Shown piece by piece: positions 44,255 through 56,119 of a stretch of DNA of 64,000 nt (positions are counted from its first letter, which is position 1; each line of letters starts with the position of its first letter). The DNA comes from Halichoerus grypus (taxonomy: Eukaryota; Chordata; Mammalia; Carnivora; Phocidae). The stretch lies in the NCBI RefSeq assembly GCF_964656455.1, contig NC_135726.1, positions 18,983,168 to 19,047,167 of the forward strand, written 5' to 3'. Both the position numbers and the translations under genes were made by a program. Under the pieces are notes generated by a model. It worked only from the letters and a program-made list of their open reading frames with translations, made no database searches and had not been told where the DNA came from.

Positions 44255-44705
44255 GCTGAGTGACAGCCCCCCCAAAGATGTCCATGTCTGAATCCCTGGA
44301 ACCTATGTATATGTTATTTTCTATGGCAAAAGGACTTTGAGCAGATATGATGAAGTTAAGGATCTTGATATAGGGAGGCGGTCCTGGATTATGTGCACCA
44401 TGTTATGCATAATGTAATACAGTGTCCTTAAAAGATGAAGGCAAGAGAGTCAAAATTAGGTAAAAGGAGATGTGACAGTGGAGACAGAAATTGGTGTGAT
44501 GTGCGGCCACGGGCCAAGGAATGTGGGCGGCCTCTTGAAGCCAGAAAAGGCTATGAAATAGATTCTCCCCTAGATCTCCAGAGGAACGCAGCCCTGATTT
44601 TTAGCCCACTGAAACCCCTGTCAGACCTCAGCCCTCCAGAACTGTAAGATGAAAAGGAAATAAATTGTGTTGTTTTGAGTCACCGTGTTTGGGGTAGTTT
44701 GTTGG
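44255..44705 (+). mobile_element. ERVL-MaLR/MLT1-like LTR
   Basis: The order of words fits an old solo LTR of the MLT1 type: 'cccccaaagatgtccatgtc', 'gaacctatgtatatgttatt', 'tggattatgtgcaccatgtt', 'gccacgggccaaggaatgtg', 'ctccagaactgtaagatgaa', then 'aataaattgtgttgttttga'. No internal retroviral sequence is present. The subfamily cannot be fixed by eye. Confidence 0.65.
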
Positions 44706-46499
44706 CTCAGCCATTGGAAATGGGTACCATTGGGTTGCATGGGGCCTTGTAGGGCAGCCTGGGGAGAGAGCTCTTCCTTAAAAGGGTGGGAGAGCGATGT
44801 GGTCTGATTTGCAGAGGTCGCAGCTGCACTGAGGAGATAGGCCGGGAGAGGGGAGACCCGGGGGTGGCGGTCACTGTCACCCAGATTGGAGTTAGGAAGG
44901 GAGGGCCCTGGAGTATGCTTCTGAGGTGGAGTGACCAGGACCTGCTGGGGCAGGGGATGGTGGGGTGAGAGATGAAAAGGAACCCTGGGCTGGCCCCTCA
45001 TCGTGGCCTCTCCCAGGGCATCCCCCATTGCAGCACAAGCTTGGGCCTGGTCCCAGGGTTGATGCCCAGGCCCAGCTGCAGGCTCAAATCACAGCACCCT
45101 CTCCTTCCTGGAGAACATCATGCCCCATCTGTGTCTTCCCTACTCCCCAAGGCCAGCCACAAGCCACACATAAATCTTTCCTCTTTGGGCTCAGGCGGCG
45201 TGGGGTGATGGTCGCGGGCTCTGTGGTCTTCCTGTACCTCAGCTGCACTGCTTTGTCACTGCATGACTGTGCACAAGACGCTTTACCTCCTGGAGCCTTG
45301 GTTTCACCATCTGTGCAATGGGAACACTAGCATCTACCTCTCAGCGTTGGTTTCAGGCCTGAATCCAAAAGTATTTGTGAAAAACAGTAACTAACAATGA
45401 AACCAAACGTGGACAAATCCTCTCTGACACTGGTTCTGCTTCACTGAGTAGTCGATTTACCATTTTATTCCTTGACACCCAGTCATCAGGCTGGGGATTT
45501 GTGGGTCCCCACCCTGCCAGGTCTGCGCCTCCTGCACCGTCCCTGTGCTCTGCTCTGTGTCAGGGGGTCTGACCCTGGGCCTGACTCCTAGTGTTGGGCT
45601 ACCAGGGGCTCCAGCAGGAGCTCTGAGGATGGGAGGGGAGAAGTGGGGGCTATTTCTTCCCCGTTGCTCTCTGTTCTGGTTTGCATCTCTCGCTGTGGCT
45701 GCGTCTGTCCATGCTGGCAGCTCCTGTTAGGCAGCGCCCGCCGGTTCTGTCCCTTACTGGGTTCTGGAAATACGCCTCCTCTTTGTGCCTTCAGCCCTGG
45801 GGTGCTTACAGCTTCCCACTGTTGCTGGTTTCTGTATGCCTCAACAGCCCGTTTGTTCCCTTAACACGCTCACAGCTCTGTAGTACTTCCTTCATAGAGA
45901 CCCTGCGTTTGACCCCCCCCCGCCCCAGGTAACTTCTGTTTCCTGCTGGGACCCTGTCTGATACAGCAGACAGGAGCATGGCTTTCTCTTGGCTGGGGCC
46001 TGCGTGGATGGGCTAGTGGTCTCAGGGCCAACAGCTGCCATCATCCAAATGAATAACCAAGCTGGACTTAAGTAAAGCAGAGGCCACCAGTCACAGGCTT
46101 TGGCCACATGGCTCACAGGGGACATTAACTCCTTGGTGGGTTTTGGCTGGCTCCACACACACAGTGTTCTCTGGACATGCAGAAAAGCCCCTTGGATTCT
46201 AGTCTCTGTCCAGTAGAGGCCCTGCTGTGGGCCCTGGAGAGAAATCCCTTGACACACAGGATTGGCCCTGGCGCCCACGGTCACCCCACATCACTGGTGT
46301 GTCACCAGTGTGGCAGGGGGAGAGTTGTGTGTGCTCAGCTCCTTGTCAGTGAGCAGTGAGCGAGGGGGCAGGCCTTTGGAGATGAGGATCATATAATCCC
46401 ATGTCCATCCGCATGCTTACCCTGGAGTGCCCTCTCAAGCCAGCCCCTTCTTGCCTGGGGCGGTGGAATGGGGTTGACAGCCCTGAGCATGTCCTCGGT

Positions 46500-46870
46500 G
46501 CTGTGTGGTATCTCATTTAAACCTTGCAGACTACAAGGTAGTTGGCAGTAATCCCCCTGTGCAGGTGAGGCTCAGACAGGTGGAATGAGTCATCCCGGGT
46601 CATAGGGTGGCAAGAGATGGAGCCAGGATTTGAAATGAGGCTGCCTTTCACCCCAAATACTGCACTCCCCACTGTGTTGCCCTCTGTCCGACTCTTTGGA
46701 GACACTCACATGTAATGATAATAAACAGCTATCCTCCATGCTTAGCTTTCATAGATGCTGTCTCAGTTGGTTTTCATATTATCCCCAGGCTATAGGAATT
46801 ACCGCCTCCACTTCCCAGAGGGAGAAACTGAGGCACAAAGACAAACAACTCAGAAGTGGGAGGTCTAGAA
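46500..46870. repeat. Two MIR remnants
   Basis: At about 46505-46680, 'atctcatttaaaccttgcag' is followed by 'gtgaggctcagacaggtgga' and a decayed 3' part. At about 46720-46865 comes 'gagggagaaactgaggcaca'. Both carry the conserved MIR core pattern. Confidence 0.6.
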
Positions 46871-48383
46871 CCCTCACCCAGCTCTTTTTCTGAATCCTGG
46901 GCTCCTTCCACACCCAAACTGAGAGGGGCCTGAGGGACTTTTCCATCTGAAAAGCCACATTTATTTGGGTCTTTTGCCTTTTGTGTTAGAAATTTGGCCT
47001 CCAAAATGGGGGCCAAGAGAAAGGGTTTTGTCAGACAGTTGTTTCTCCTCCTACTGCTGATGGAGAGCACACAGCTGGAAGCAGAATTGCCCTTGGCCGC
47101 ACCTCTGGAGATGTGGTCAGAGCCGCAGCTGGGGTCAGGCTTACTTTAGCTCTTTACCTTCCTATGAGCGGTTTCCCTTCACCAAGTTTGGGAGCTATTG
47201 GAATGCTGCCAGGTGGATTGGGGTATGACGGACAAGCAGAGGGTCTGAGGAGTTTGGAAGTGATTTCTATGCTCAGAAAGTCCCAGCTGAGCAGCCCCGG
47301 GAATTTGCCTGACAACAGCCTGGAGGGGCACGGGGACCTGCTTGGCAGCTCCATGCAGAGGCCAGGTGCCTGCCCGTGTCCCTGTCATGCAGGATTTGTG
47401 ATGGGGCTCCATCCCTGGAGCCCTGTTAGTGGCTTTTGGGGGCAGCTCCAAATGCACTCCTGGATGAGGGTGGGCTCTCTCTGCCCTCAGTCAGTCTGGG
47501 AAGGTCTGGGGGGCCCCGAACGAGAAGACAGAGTGTGTGGTCTAAGGTGAGTGGGCATGGAACCAGGAGAAGGGGCAGAGGAGCCTCAGAGAATCTGGGG
47601 GACAGCGGGGCTCACCTCTGCCCGGATGGGAGGTCGGGGCCTTAGAAAGCTCTCAGGTCCAATTCTTCGTCCATGGCGGGTGGGACCACTGATGGAGATG
47701 GCTGGGCTGAGCCTGAGGACTGAGGGGTGGCTCTGAAGGTGGAGCCAAGTGTGGGAGCCTGTGCCTCTGTCTGCTCCCCTCCAGTTACTGTCTGGGTCCC
47801 GGGGTGCTTGGTGGGCTTCTGGCAGCAGCCCCAGCCTGCAGGATGTTAACACCCACCAGGTCACAGCCTCCCGGCCTCTGCACTTGGCATTCTCTCTCCA
47901 CTGCCTGGATTTAGTCACATATCCCCACTTCTGGAAGCCTTCTCTAGAGCCCTGGGCTTATATAGCCACTCAGCAAACACTTATTGAGCACCTGCTGTGT
48001 GCCAGGCGCCGAACTACATGTGGGGAACAAACACAGGCTGTACCCCCACGTTAGGATACTAACCGTTTGATAAACAATATCTAGTTTTAAATTGTGAGGT
48101 GTGCTGATGGAGGAGAGCAGGAACCTGGAGGAGGGGGCCAGCAGACCCCAGATTGGTTTGAGGGTCTCAGTCCAGGAGGGAGTCTTCCTTCTCTCTGACT
48201 TACTGTGGGCTATCAGGCAAACATCCCTTTGGTCCCTTTCTGTTTGTTGCCCCCATCTGTCACTGGGGTTTGGTCTCGAAGGTGCTATGAAGTCTACTCA
48301 GCTCTGTGAGTTTAAAAAAGACTCGGGGGACACGGAGACAAAGGGAGGGGAAGGGAAGAGCTGGAGCTGCTCCTTTTGTAGCT

Positions 48384-48621
48384 AAATAGACCCTAGGAAG
48401 GGCGCCTGGGTGGCTCAGTTGGTTAAGCGACTGCCTTCGGCTCAGGTCATGATCCTGGAGTCCCGGGATCGAGTCCCGCATCAGGCTCCCTGCTCGGCAG
48501 GGAGTCTGCTTCTCCCTCTGACCCTCCTCCCTCTCATGCTCTCTCTCTCTCATTCTCTCTCTCTCTCTCAAATAAATAAATAAAATCTTTAAAAAAAAAA
48601 AAAAAAATAGACCCTAGGAAG
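48384..48621 (+). mobile_element. Young SINEC with perfect 17-bp target-site duplication
   Basis: This is a full-length carnivore SINE (48401 to about 48604). The tRNA-like head (GGCGCCTGGGTGGCTCAGTT), 'gatcctggagtcccgggatc' and 'ctgctcggcagggagtctgc' are followed by a (CT)n stretch and an AAATAAATAAATAAAATC-type tail with pure poly-A. AAATAGACCCTAGGAAG is exactly duplicated at 48384-48400 and 48605-48621. It is antisense to CDH5. Confidence 0.97.
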
Positions 48622-49699
48622 CCTGGACCCAGCTGGGAGCCCCTCAACGGAGTGGCCTGGCGGGTGCCCCTGGGCTAGTCCTGCCCCCAGTACCAGCAGA
48701 CCCCTGCTCCTTGACCTGACCAGAGCCCTGCTCAAGCCTGAGGTTTCAGGGGCTGAGTCTAGGCCTGAAGGTGTTATCAGGCAGGTTGGAGGGCCCTTTG
48801 GGGTGGGGTAGAAGAAGCTTGCAGGTCAGGGATACACACATGACATCCTCACACCACATGGACACACAACACCATCAACGGTGTCTACATAAGTACACAG
48901 TACACACCCCTGTCCCCACTCATCTGCCCTCTCTGCTCCCACGCAGTACACCCCCACCAGCTGGGACAAGATCTGGCAGCTGAACCCAGCTCCAGGCAAA
49001 GCCTCAGAGGGCGGGCAGGACGATCAGTCCCAGCCCAACCTCCCACGGGCTCTGGACTCTAGCCCAGAGGCCCTGGGTCAGGGATTAAGGGCTGGGCTTT
49101 GGGAGGAAAAGCCCAGAACATGTGGGGGCTGTGCCTGTGGGAAGGGCAAGTGCTGGAGCCCCCGCTCCTTGTGTGGCCCTGCGTGGCTCTCCTCACTGCT
49201 TTCCCACCCCACCATCTTGAGCTTCTCAGTCTGGGACAGAGATTGGAGCCAGTGATCCCCAGACTCCCACATTGTCCACTTGATCCCCAGCATTTACCAC
49301 TGGGCCTTGGCAGCTGTGAGATACTGGGAGGATGAAGGGTGAGACCCTAGGAGCCTTGGCATGGGGTGTGTTGGGGGGCAGGATTGGGCAGCTATTAACT
49401 GGCCCCTTGGGGCTTTCTCTTGGTTTGTGGCTCAATTCAGGGTAGGGACCTGCTCTTGTGGGTCCCAGACCTAATCTCCTTCCTTTGGGGTTCTGCCAGT
49501 CGCTTCCCTGTCTTGAGGCCCCTTCTTGCTGACCATGCTGCTCCCCTGCTGACCATTCCTCCTTGGCTCTCCACCCCCAGCAGGATGAAGCCTGACTCCT
49601 GAGCCTGGTTTCAGGGCCCAGCATGGCATGGCCCCTGCCCATCCCTCTGGCTTTCCTCTCCCCTCTCTCCCTGCCCCTTCCATCCATGAGGAGAGCTAG

Positions 49700-49880
49700 A
49701 CATTTCTGGAATGCACATTGCTCTTCCTCTCTCCAGCAGGCTCTTTGCACAGGCTGTTGCCTCTGCGTGGAATGCCCTTTCTTGCTGTGTCCCCTGGGTG
49801 AATGCTCTACTTCTTTTCAAGCCCCGGGCTGCCTCCTTGATGAGGTCTTCTGATTGACTCCTGCCCCTAGCACAGCCTCT
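49700..49880 (+). mobile_element. L2 3'-end remnant
   Basis: The phrases 'ctctttgcacaggctgttgc', 'ctctgcgtggaatgcccttt' and 'gcctccttgatgaggtcttc' follow the sense 3' end of L2. Confidence 0.65.
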
Positions 49881-50689
49881 GCCTCCTGGCCTGAGTGTCT
49901 CTGACCAGGCGGGTTTTGGACCTAGGTCTCCACTTGGTCCCAGCATCCCGCTGCATGAACTCAAGGCCCTGGACCTTGAGGTGTCAGTGTCCCCACTGCT
50001 GCCTGTCAGCCTGCCTCAGTCTCCAGTTCTGGTCTTGTCACTGCTTCCCTCCTCACTTGCAGGATTTAAAACACAAATTTGCATATTCACAGGCAAGACC
50101 TTGGGTGGTCAGAGCAGATGCAATCCTTGGTATAGCTCAAGAGAATCTCCTCCTTGTCCCCAAAGAGCATTTTGAATGGCCCATCATATCAGACATACCA
50201 CCAGTAGGATTTTGATTCTTTGAGGACGACAAGGTTATCCTCTGACGAACACGTGCCTGTCCCTGTGCAAGGAACCTTTTATGTAGGCCTGGCCGGACCG
50301 AGCTCCCAGGGTGTCACTCACCCCTTTCCATACCCCTGGTAGACCTCACTGATCACAGTGTCACAGTATTTATTCCCGTTGAACTTGAACTCAGTCCCTC
50401 AATCTTCAGTACAATCTTACAAGTAGATAGTAACAATTCACCAGGCCTAGTTTGTGATTTCAAATAATTTTGTGTTGGGTTTCTGGGCTCTAGGATCATC
50501 CAGTCTACCCCTTGTTTTCTAGTGGGGGCAGCTCCAAGCTTCAAGGAGAGAACACCCTCACCCCCAGCAGGGAGCCTTTTCCAGTCTTCATTGGGCTTCC
50601 TGACTTTGACTGAGGCTCTGAGACAGTCATTGGGAGCAACAGAATGAGCTCCACATACCTGCCTATTTGTACTGGCCCAGCTGCTCAAG

Positions 50690-50850
50690 AGCTGTGTGGC
50701 CTTAGGCCCATCCCTTGCCTCTCTGAACCCCAGCTCCCTCATCTATAATGGAGGCAACAGTAGCTGCCTTGCTGGTCAGGAGGATTAAATGAGATCATCG
50801 GTGTGAAACCTGGTATACAGTTGGTGCTCAGTAGGTATGCAGGTGTCTTG
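50690..50850 (-). repeat. MIR remnant
   Basis: The text 'ctctgaaccccagctccctc' is followed by 'ataatggaggcaacagtagc', 'gaggattaaatgagatcatc' and 'ggtgctcagtaggtatgcag', which is the usual order of a reverse-oriented MIR. Confidence 0.6.
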
Positions 50851-53463
50851 ACTCTTACGTACCCACCCACTCTAGCCTGATGGCTGTGGGCTGGGCTGGC
50901 CAGCTCACACCTGACTTCATTTCCTGGTTCTGCCCTGGGCCCACCTCCTACACCCCTCTGTTCCTATCCAGAAGGAAATCTCATTCGCTGCCTGCCTGGC
51001 CCTGGGGTCCCTGCTTCCCCTCCTCCCAGTATCTGTGCCTGCCCGGATCTGACTGTTACTGTGTCCCAAGACAGACAAACTGGAGGTCCTTGAATGAGTT
51101 TAGGGACCATTTGGTCCATCCCCTGCCCTAGAGAGATTAGAGGACTGAAGGTCAGAGCAGACCTAAGACCTCTCAGTGTTCCTCCTCCAGGAAGCCTTCT
51201 GGTATTTTTCCACCCAGCATCTGCTTGGACTTGGGTTAGGATGGACTTTTTAGTATCTCTAGCCAGAAGCCAAGCTCCTCAGGGCAGGACCTGTCTCTTA
51301 GAACATTCCTTCCAGGATCATTTGGCTCCTCATGCCCGCTTCTGTGGCTTAAACTGTCAGGTTCAACCCTCCCTGACTTTTCCCCGCTCCGAGCTTCACT
51401 ATGGAGTGTGGTGGGGCTGTAGGGTCTGAAAGGGCTGGCCTCACTCCCTATTTTGCTTCCATCTCATGCTCACTGTGTAACCTGGGACTGGCGGCTTGGT
51501 CTCTCTTGGCATTTGGCATCCGCGGTCCCCTCTGTCAAATGGGAATTCTTTTAGTAGCTTCAAGGATGCTGAGGGGGTGGGGAGAGGTGTGGAAGTAACT
51601 GGGATGGATCCCCGTAGGCGAGAAGCCCAAGATTTTTCTAGAGCGAGTGGCCGCTGTGTTCACCTTGTGTCCCCGAGGCAGCAGCAGAGCTGTGAGTCAG
51701 CCAACTTGGGAAGAAAATACGTGTGGCCCCTCTGGTTTCCTGCCCCCATGTCCGGCTCTTGTTTGCAGCACAATTGGTCAGGTTGAAGCTGCAGGGTGGG
51801 CAGCTTAACCCCTGTGAGGCCAGTGCGTGCCTCCTCTACTGCCTTAGAATGGTAAGCAGGAATTGGCAGGGCTGCCGGGGGGCCTAGCAGCTGCTGGGCC
51901 CCTTGGAGATCACCTGCTGCCCCCCAGACTGGGGTCCAAAGAGGGCTGGTCTCTGCTGCTCCCCACCACCTGACGGGGGGCCAGAGCCCCTGGTCCTGGC
52001 AACTGGGGCCTTCAGTGTCGCTAGCCCTCCTGGCACTTCCTGCTCTAAAAATCCCTGTGGCCACGGCAGCCTCCCTAAGTCCTCTGAGCTGCCCAGGCTT
52101 CCTGCCTCCCCCAGAGTGCCCTTCATCTCCTGGGGGATCCTGTCTGTCCCCTTCACACAGCAGCATCGTCCGTGGGGTAGGGAACAAGCTTGGCCTGGAG
52201 TGCTTGCCAGAGGAAGAGCTGAGTCCACATCCTCTCCCTTGCACCCCCCCCCGCCCCCCACCTGCGGAGGACACACTGACCTCAGGGGTCAAAAACCTTA
52301 CGACATTCACAGCTCTGGGGTAGCGGCGACAGTCAGCTGTGATTTCTTGAAGGCCCCCCTCCCGTGAGCCATTCCTGGTGCCAGCACTGGGTGTGCACAC
52401 CATCTCCTTTAATTGACTCATGAAAAGACTGCTTTCCTCTGGCTCACAGATGAGAAAGCTGAGACATGGAAGGACTCCTTGGCACTGGCAAGAGTCTGGG
52501 CTTTGGGGTGCCGATCCTGGTTCAAATCCCCACTCCCGCTCTTACTTCGCCCAGTCTCAGTTGCCTCCCCTGAGGAACAGAGAAAGGACGCATCTAAACT
52601 CATGGATTCGTTGGCAGTAGTAGAATCATGAGCTCCTTCAGACAGAACCTTTTATCCTATCACCTCCAGTTCCCATAACCGCTTACACAACGAGTCCCTG
52701 TCTCCATTGTTCAGACGAAGAGCGTGGAGGTTTAGAGGTGCTGAGTAATTTTCCCAAAGCAACATGGGAAGGATTGGGAGATCTGGGGATCTCACCTTAA
52801 ACTGCCTGCCTTCAACTCTTTTGGGGGGACTTCCCTAAAATATGAGGGCTGTGGGGTCCCAACCTCGGGGCATCTGACTATAGCTCCCATGGCTCAAACC
52901 TGGCCCCCGCAGTGTCCAAGGCAGGGTGGGGAGGGATCCATAGGCAGGGCCTCAGGTGCTCAGAGACAAGCCTCAGCTTGCCTATTCTAAAAATGGGGGC
53001 ACTGGCTGACAGAGAGGGCCTGGGGCTCAGAGCTCCCCTTCCAGGGCTCCTCTCCCAATACCAGCACAGAACTTGGGCAGGAGGGACGATGTCAGGCCTT
53101 GGGACCACGCAAGGGGAGACTAGGCCTGGTGCCGGTCCTCTACCTCTGCTGTGCTGGCAACTCAGACAGACTCCTTCCCTCTCTGATCATGGCAAGGGGC
53201 CTTCAAGCCACACAGAGTTGGAGAGTCTCCATGTGGGAGAGCCTAGTCCTTCCCCCCCAATCCTGAGAATGCCCATTTGTGCCCGTGGCACCACCACTAG
53301 GCACACTCTCCTGGCCCTGCTCTGAGCCAGGAGGAGACCCGGTCTGCCCCCAAGGAATGGCTCTTCCCTGGGACCCCGACAACAACTGCTCTACACCCAG
53401 GGAAGCCGAGCACCCTCGCAGCATGGTCTGGGGTAGAGTGGGGCGCAGAGATTTGTCACTCAC

Positions 53464-53555
53464 CGTGCTCGTGGGCTGAGAGGTGTCTTCGTTCCGTCAG
53501 ACTGTCCGTCTGGGGCTGAGTTGCTGTGGAGTTTGTGGAGCTCTGCCGATAGCCT
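53464..53555 (-). other. CDH5: CDH5 exon 1 (non-coding)
   Basis: The exon ends at 53464 (GCACG, then donor gtgagt) and starts approximately at 53540-53560. The minus-strand text ...CAGCCCACGAGCACG and the sequence before it agree with my recollection of the 5' end of CDH5 mRNA. It has no ATG, so translation starts in exon 2. The exact transcription start is an estimate because the promoter has no TATA box. Confidence 0.75.
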
Positions 53556-53680
53556 CTCGAGGAGAGCCACACCCGGCCGACTAGGGAGGCCTGGCTGCCG
53601 CCCCTTCAGGTTTTCCAGCTGGCCCTGGCCCACTTCCCCCTGGGATGGCTTCCTGTTATTGTTCCTTTGTGAGGGCCGGG
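53556..53680 (-). promoter_or_regulatory. CDH5: CDH5 endothelial promoter with ETS sites and FOX:ETS motif
   Basis: On the minus strand, upstream of exon 1, the order is: AACAATAACAGGAAG (53665-53651), a composite forkhead/ETS motif; GGGGGAAGTGGG, an ETS site near 53630-53641; CTGGAAAACC near 53610-53620; and a GGGGCGG GC box near 53600. There is no TATA box. ETS sites and a GC/GT box control this promoter in human and mouse, and FOX:ETS motifs mark endothelial enhancers. The arrangement fits endothelial-restricted transcription. Confidence 0.8.
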
Positions 53681-55190
53681 CTGGCTGCAGATAGGCAGGC
53701 TCTGTGGTGGGCGGCTGCCTTGGCCTGGCCAGGCTACCCCCACAGAGCGCTAGGCCTAGATCTGGCCTGGGATGCTCAACTCACACCCTGACCCCAGGCC
53801 TCAGCTCTGGGGCTCTGGGCCTGGCACCCGCCAGGGTCCTTAGTTCATTCTCCTTGTAACCCTCAGGGTAGGTGTCATCACTCCCATTTTATAGCTCAGG
53901 GCACTGAGACTCTAAGTTTAAGGTGCTTCTTTACCCAGCTGGGGTGTACAGAGCAAGAGATCCAGCCTGGGTCAGCCCGGCCCTGGAGCCAGATCTTCCG
54001 AGGTGACCCATGACATGCTGAGAGAGGGGCAGACTTTGCAGGTGATGGGGAGGCTTCAGGGCTTTTGGGGGTGGGCTGGGTGGGAGATAGGAAACAGGCA
54101 GCAGCTCTTGGCTCTGGAGGGCCAGATTGGCTTCTCCCTGGTAGGGGCAGGCATGGGTTCTAGCTCTAAGGTAGCAGCTGGGGCTTGTGGGGGGCATTTG
54201 AGTGTGGGAATATCTAGTGGAGTCAAGTGCCCTAGCTCTGCTTCTGATGTGACTGTGGGGCCAGTCATGTGGCCCGATACTGAGTTTCCTCATCTGTAGA
54301 TGGGGATAATCAGAGCCTCAACCTCACATGGCTGTTGAGATCAACAAGAGTCAAAATGAAGCTGAAGGTGGGATCAGTCCATCCGAACCAAGCACCTGGG
54401 GGCAGGAGGGGCTCAGATTCTGTGAACCTTAAGAGTCATAGGAGGAGTTTTTGTAACCTCCAGGTACCAGGGCCCTACTCCAGCTCAGCTGATTTGGAAT
54501 CTCTCAGGATGAGCAGTGGGAATCCGTCCTCTGAATGGTTGCCTCTGTTTTCCCATGGGTGAGTGGTTGGGAAGTCCCAAACTTGTTCCTTTATAGGACT
54601 GGGCAAACAGAGACCTGAGAGAGCGAGCCTCTTGCCCAGGAGCACTCTGGACAGTCTTCGGACAGGAGTACGGAGATGGGGAACGGGGTGGAAGAATATT
54701 TTCTGGGAAGGGAAGGTAGGAATTTCTCTGTTTTGGGCATGTCGAGTTAGAGATGGCTTTTAGACCCCCAGGTGGTGATGCCAGGTTGGCAGATACAGGT
54801 GGCCTAGAGATGAGGTTCAGAAACCTTGAACTTATTTATGGCTTATTTACCTGAGGTCCTGGGAGTGGATGGACTTACCTGGAGGGAGACCCCAGCCTCC
54901 TAGATTTGTAGATCTTCTAGGAGAGCCCAGCCGGTAAGGGGGAAAGCTGGGAGAGAGCAGGGCTATGGACAGTAGGCGAGGATGAGGACAGGGTATCAGC
55001 TGGGTCAGCCTGGATGAGGGGAGGGCGGATTTGGAAGCTGGAAGTCATGGGCCATTGTGGGCAGAGCAGGTTAAATGGAACGGAGTAGACAAGGCAGATT
55101 AGAGGGGCCAGCAAAGGGGGATGAAAGGGGGAGATGTGTGTGATCACAGCTCCTTCCTGAGACTTAGAGTGAACGGGAGCAAGAAATGGA
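53681..55190. other. Upstream intergenic sequence
   Basis: This is the region immediately upstream of the CDH5 promoter. A MIR-like remnant lies at about 54230-54330, and a MER5A-like stretch at about 54425-54545. Distal CDH5 regulatory elements could be here, but none can be identified by eye. Confidence 0.5.
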
Positions 55191-55193
55191 AGG

Positions 55194-55195
<2 letters not shown>

Positions 55196-55231
<36 letters not shown>
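55196..55231. repeat. (GT)18 microsatellite
   Basis: A pure run of 36 bases of alternating G and T lies about 1.6 kb upstream of the CDH5 promoter. It reads as a His-Thr run in the minus-strand frame, which explains the apparent protein there. Confidence 0.97.
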
Positions 55232-55233
<2 letters not shown>

Positions 55234-55599
55234 AAAGCTACGTTTGTGCTGAGGGGACTTCCAGCAGATGGGGAGTCCAAATGATGCTAGAGGGGGAAGA
55301 GTGACCTGTGGAAGGAGGACGGTCCTGAGGCGGGCCTCTGCACAGGATCCAGCACATTCCATCACTTTCGGTGGAATGAACAAACAAAGGCGCAGCATTT
55401 TCTTGTTTTCTTCTCCAACAGGCTTAACTCTGCCTTCCCCTGCCGGAGGGTGAGGGAGGCCCCAGAGGAGCCAGGACAGGCCAGCGCTCCGTCTCTGGTC
55501 CCTCGGCCCGATTCTCCCGGCCCCGCACCCCCTTAGCCTATGTCGACTGCCTGCTGTGTGGTCTACGTGCCCACGGGGCCAGGCTGGGCCTGGCCTTAC

Positions 55600-55733
55600 T
55601 TCCTGCTGGGTCTCGGACTTGGCGCTGGTGGCAGATGGGGACAGGGTCTGTCTTGGCACCATCTGCCAATTCCCTTTGTACTCCCAGTCCACGGGGAAGT
55701 CGACTATGCCCTGAAGCCTGCAGTTCCTGTGGT
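55600..55733 (-). other. Candidate exon of an unknown transcript
   Basis: On the minus strand a good acceptor (ccccttgtttacag) is followed by 134 open bases and a gtaagg donor from 55599. One frame has 44 codons with a varied, protein-like composition (for example IVDFPVDWEYKGNW); a second frame is also open. I do not recognise the protein. It lies about 2 kb upstream of the CDH5 promoter on the same strand. It could be an exon of a lineage-specific gene or lncRNA, or chance. Confidence 0.25.
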
Positions 55734-56119
55734 CTGTAAACAAGGGGATGGCCATTCAGGCCTGTGCCCCTGGGGCAGGGATGTGGTCTCCGTGCAGAGG
55801 TAGTCCAGGCCACAAGAGGAGGGCTAGTGCCTCTTGGGGCCCCTGGGGATCTCATGCCCCATATCTGCCACCACCCAGCCTCTGCTCCAACCCCTCTGCA
55901 GGCAGAGGAGGTGCTGGGAGGGCACAAGGCCAGGAAGTGCCATCGGGAGCAAAGGAGGCAGCCGGGGGGGCCGGCAGGAAACGGGATGGTCTGTGAGACC
56001 TGATTAGCAGTGGAGGAGGAAGCGACCGTGGGGGCGGTGGGGTGGGCTGGGGAGTGTAGCAGGGGGGCCTTGGGACACCTACCTAGCCTCTGCGAGGACC
56101 ACAGCTGCCTGGGGGCTTG

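Larger units (their letters stand above)
41762..53463. other. CDH5: CDH5 intron 1 (11.7 kb)
   Basis: The intron contains no coding exon that I can support. It holds a MIR-like core (42190-42410), old unassigned repeat (43820-44160), an LTR (44255-44705), MIRs (46500-46685, 46725-46870), a young SINEC (48384-48621), L2 (49700-49880) and a MIR (50690-50850). The GC-rich part nearest exon 1 (51.6-53.4 kb) is mostly unique sequence and could hold regulatory elements of this endothelial gene, but I see no diagnostic site cluster. Confidence 0.65.

Noticed and set aside
55144..55755. 203-codon minus-strand frame ending in a His-Thr run
   Set aside because: The C-terminal part is translation of the (GT)18 microsatellite and flanking DNA. 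Only the 134-base segment with splice signals is kept as a weak candidate exon.
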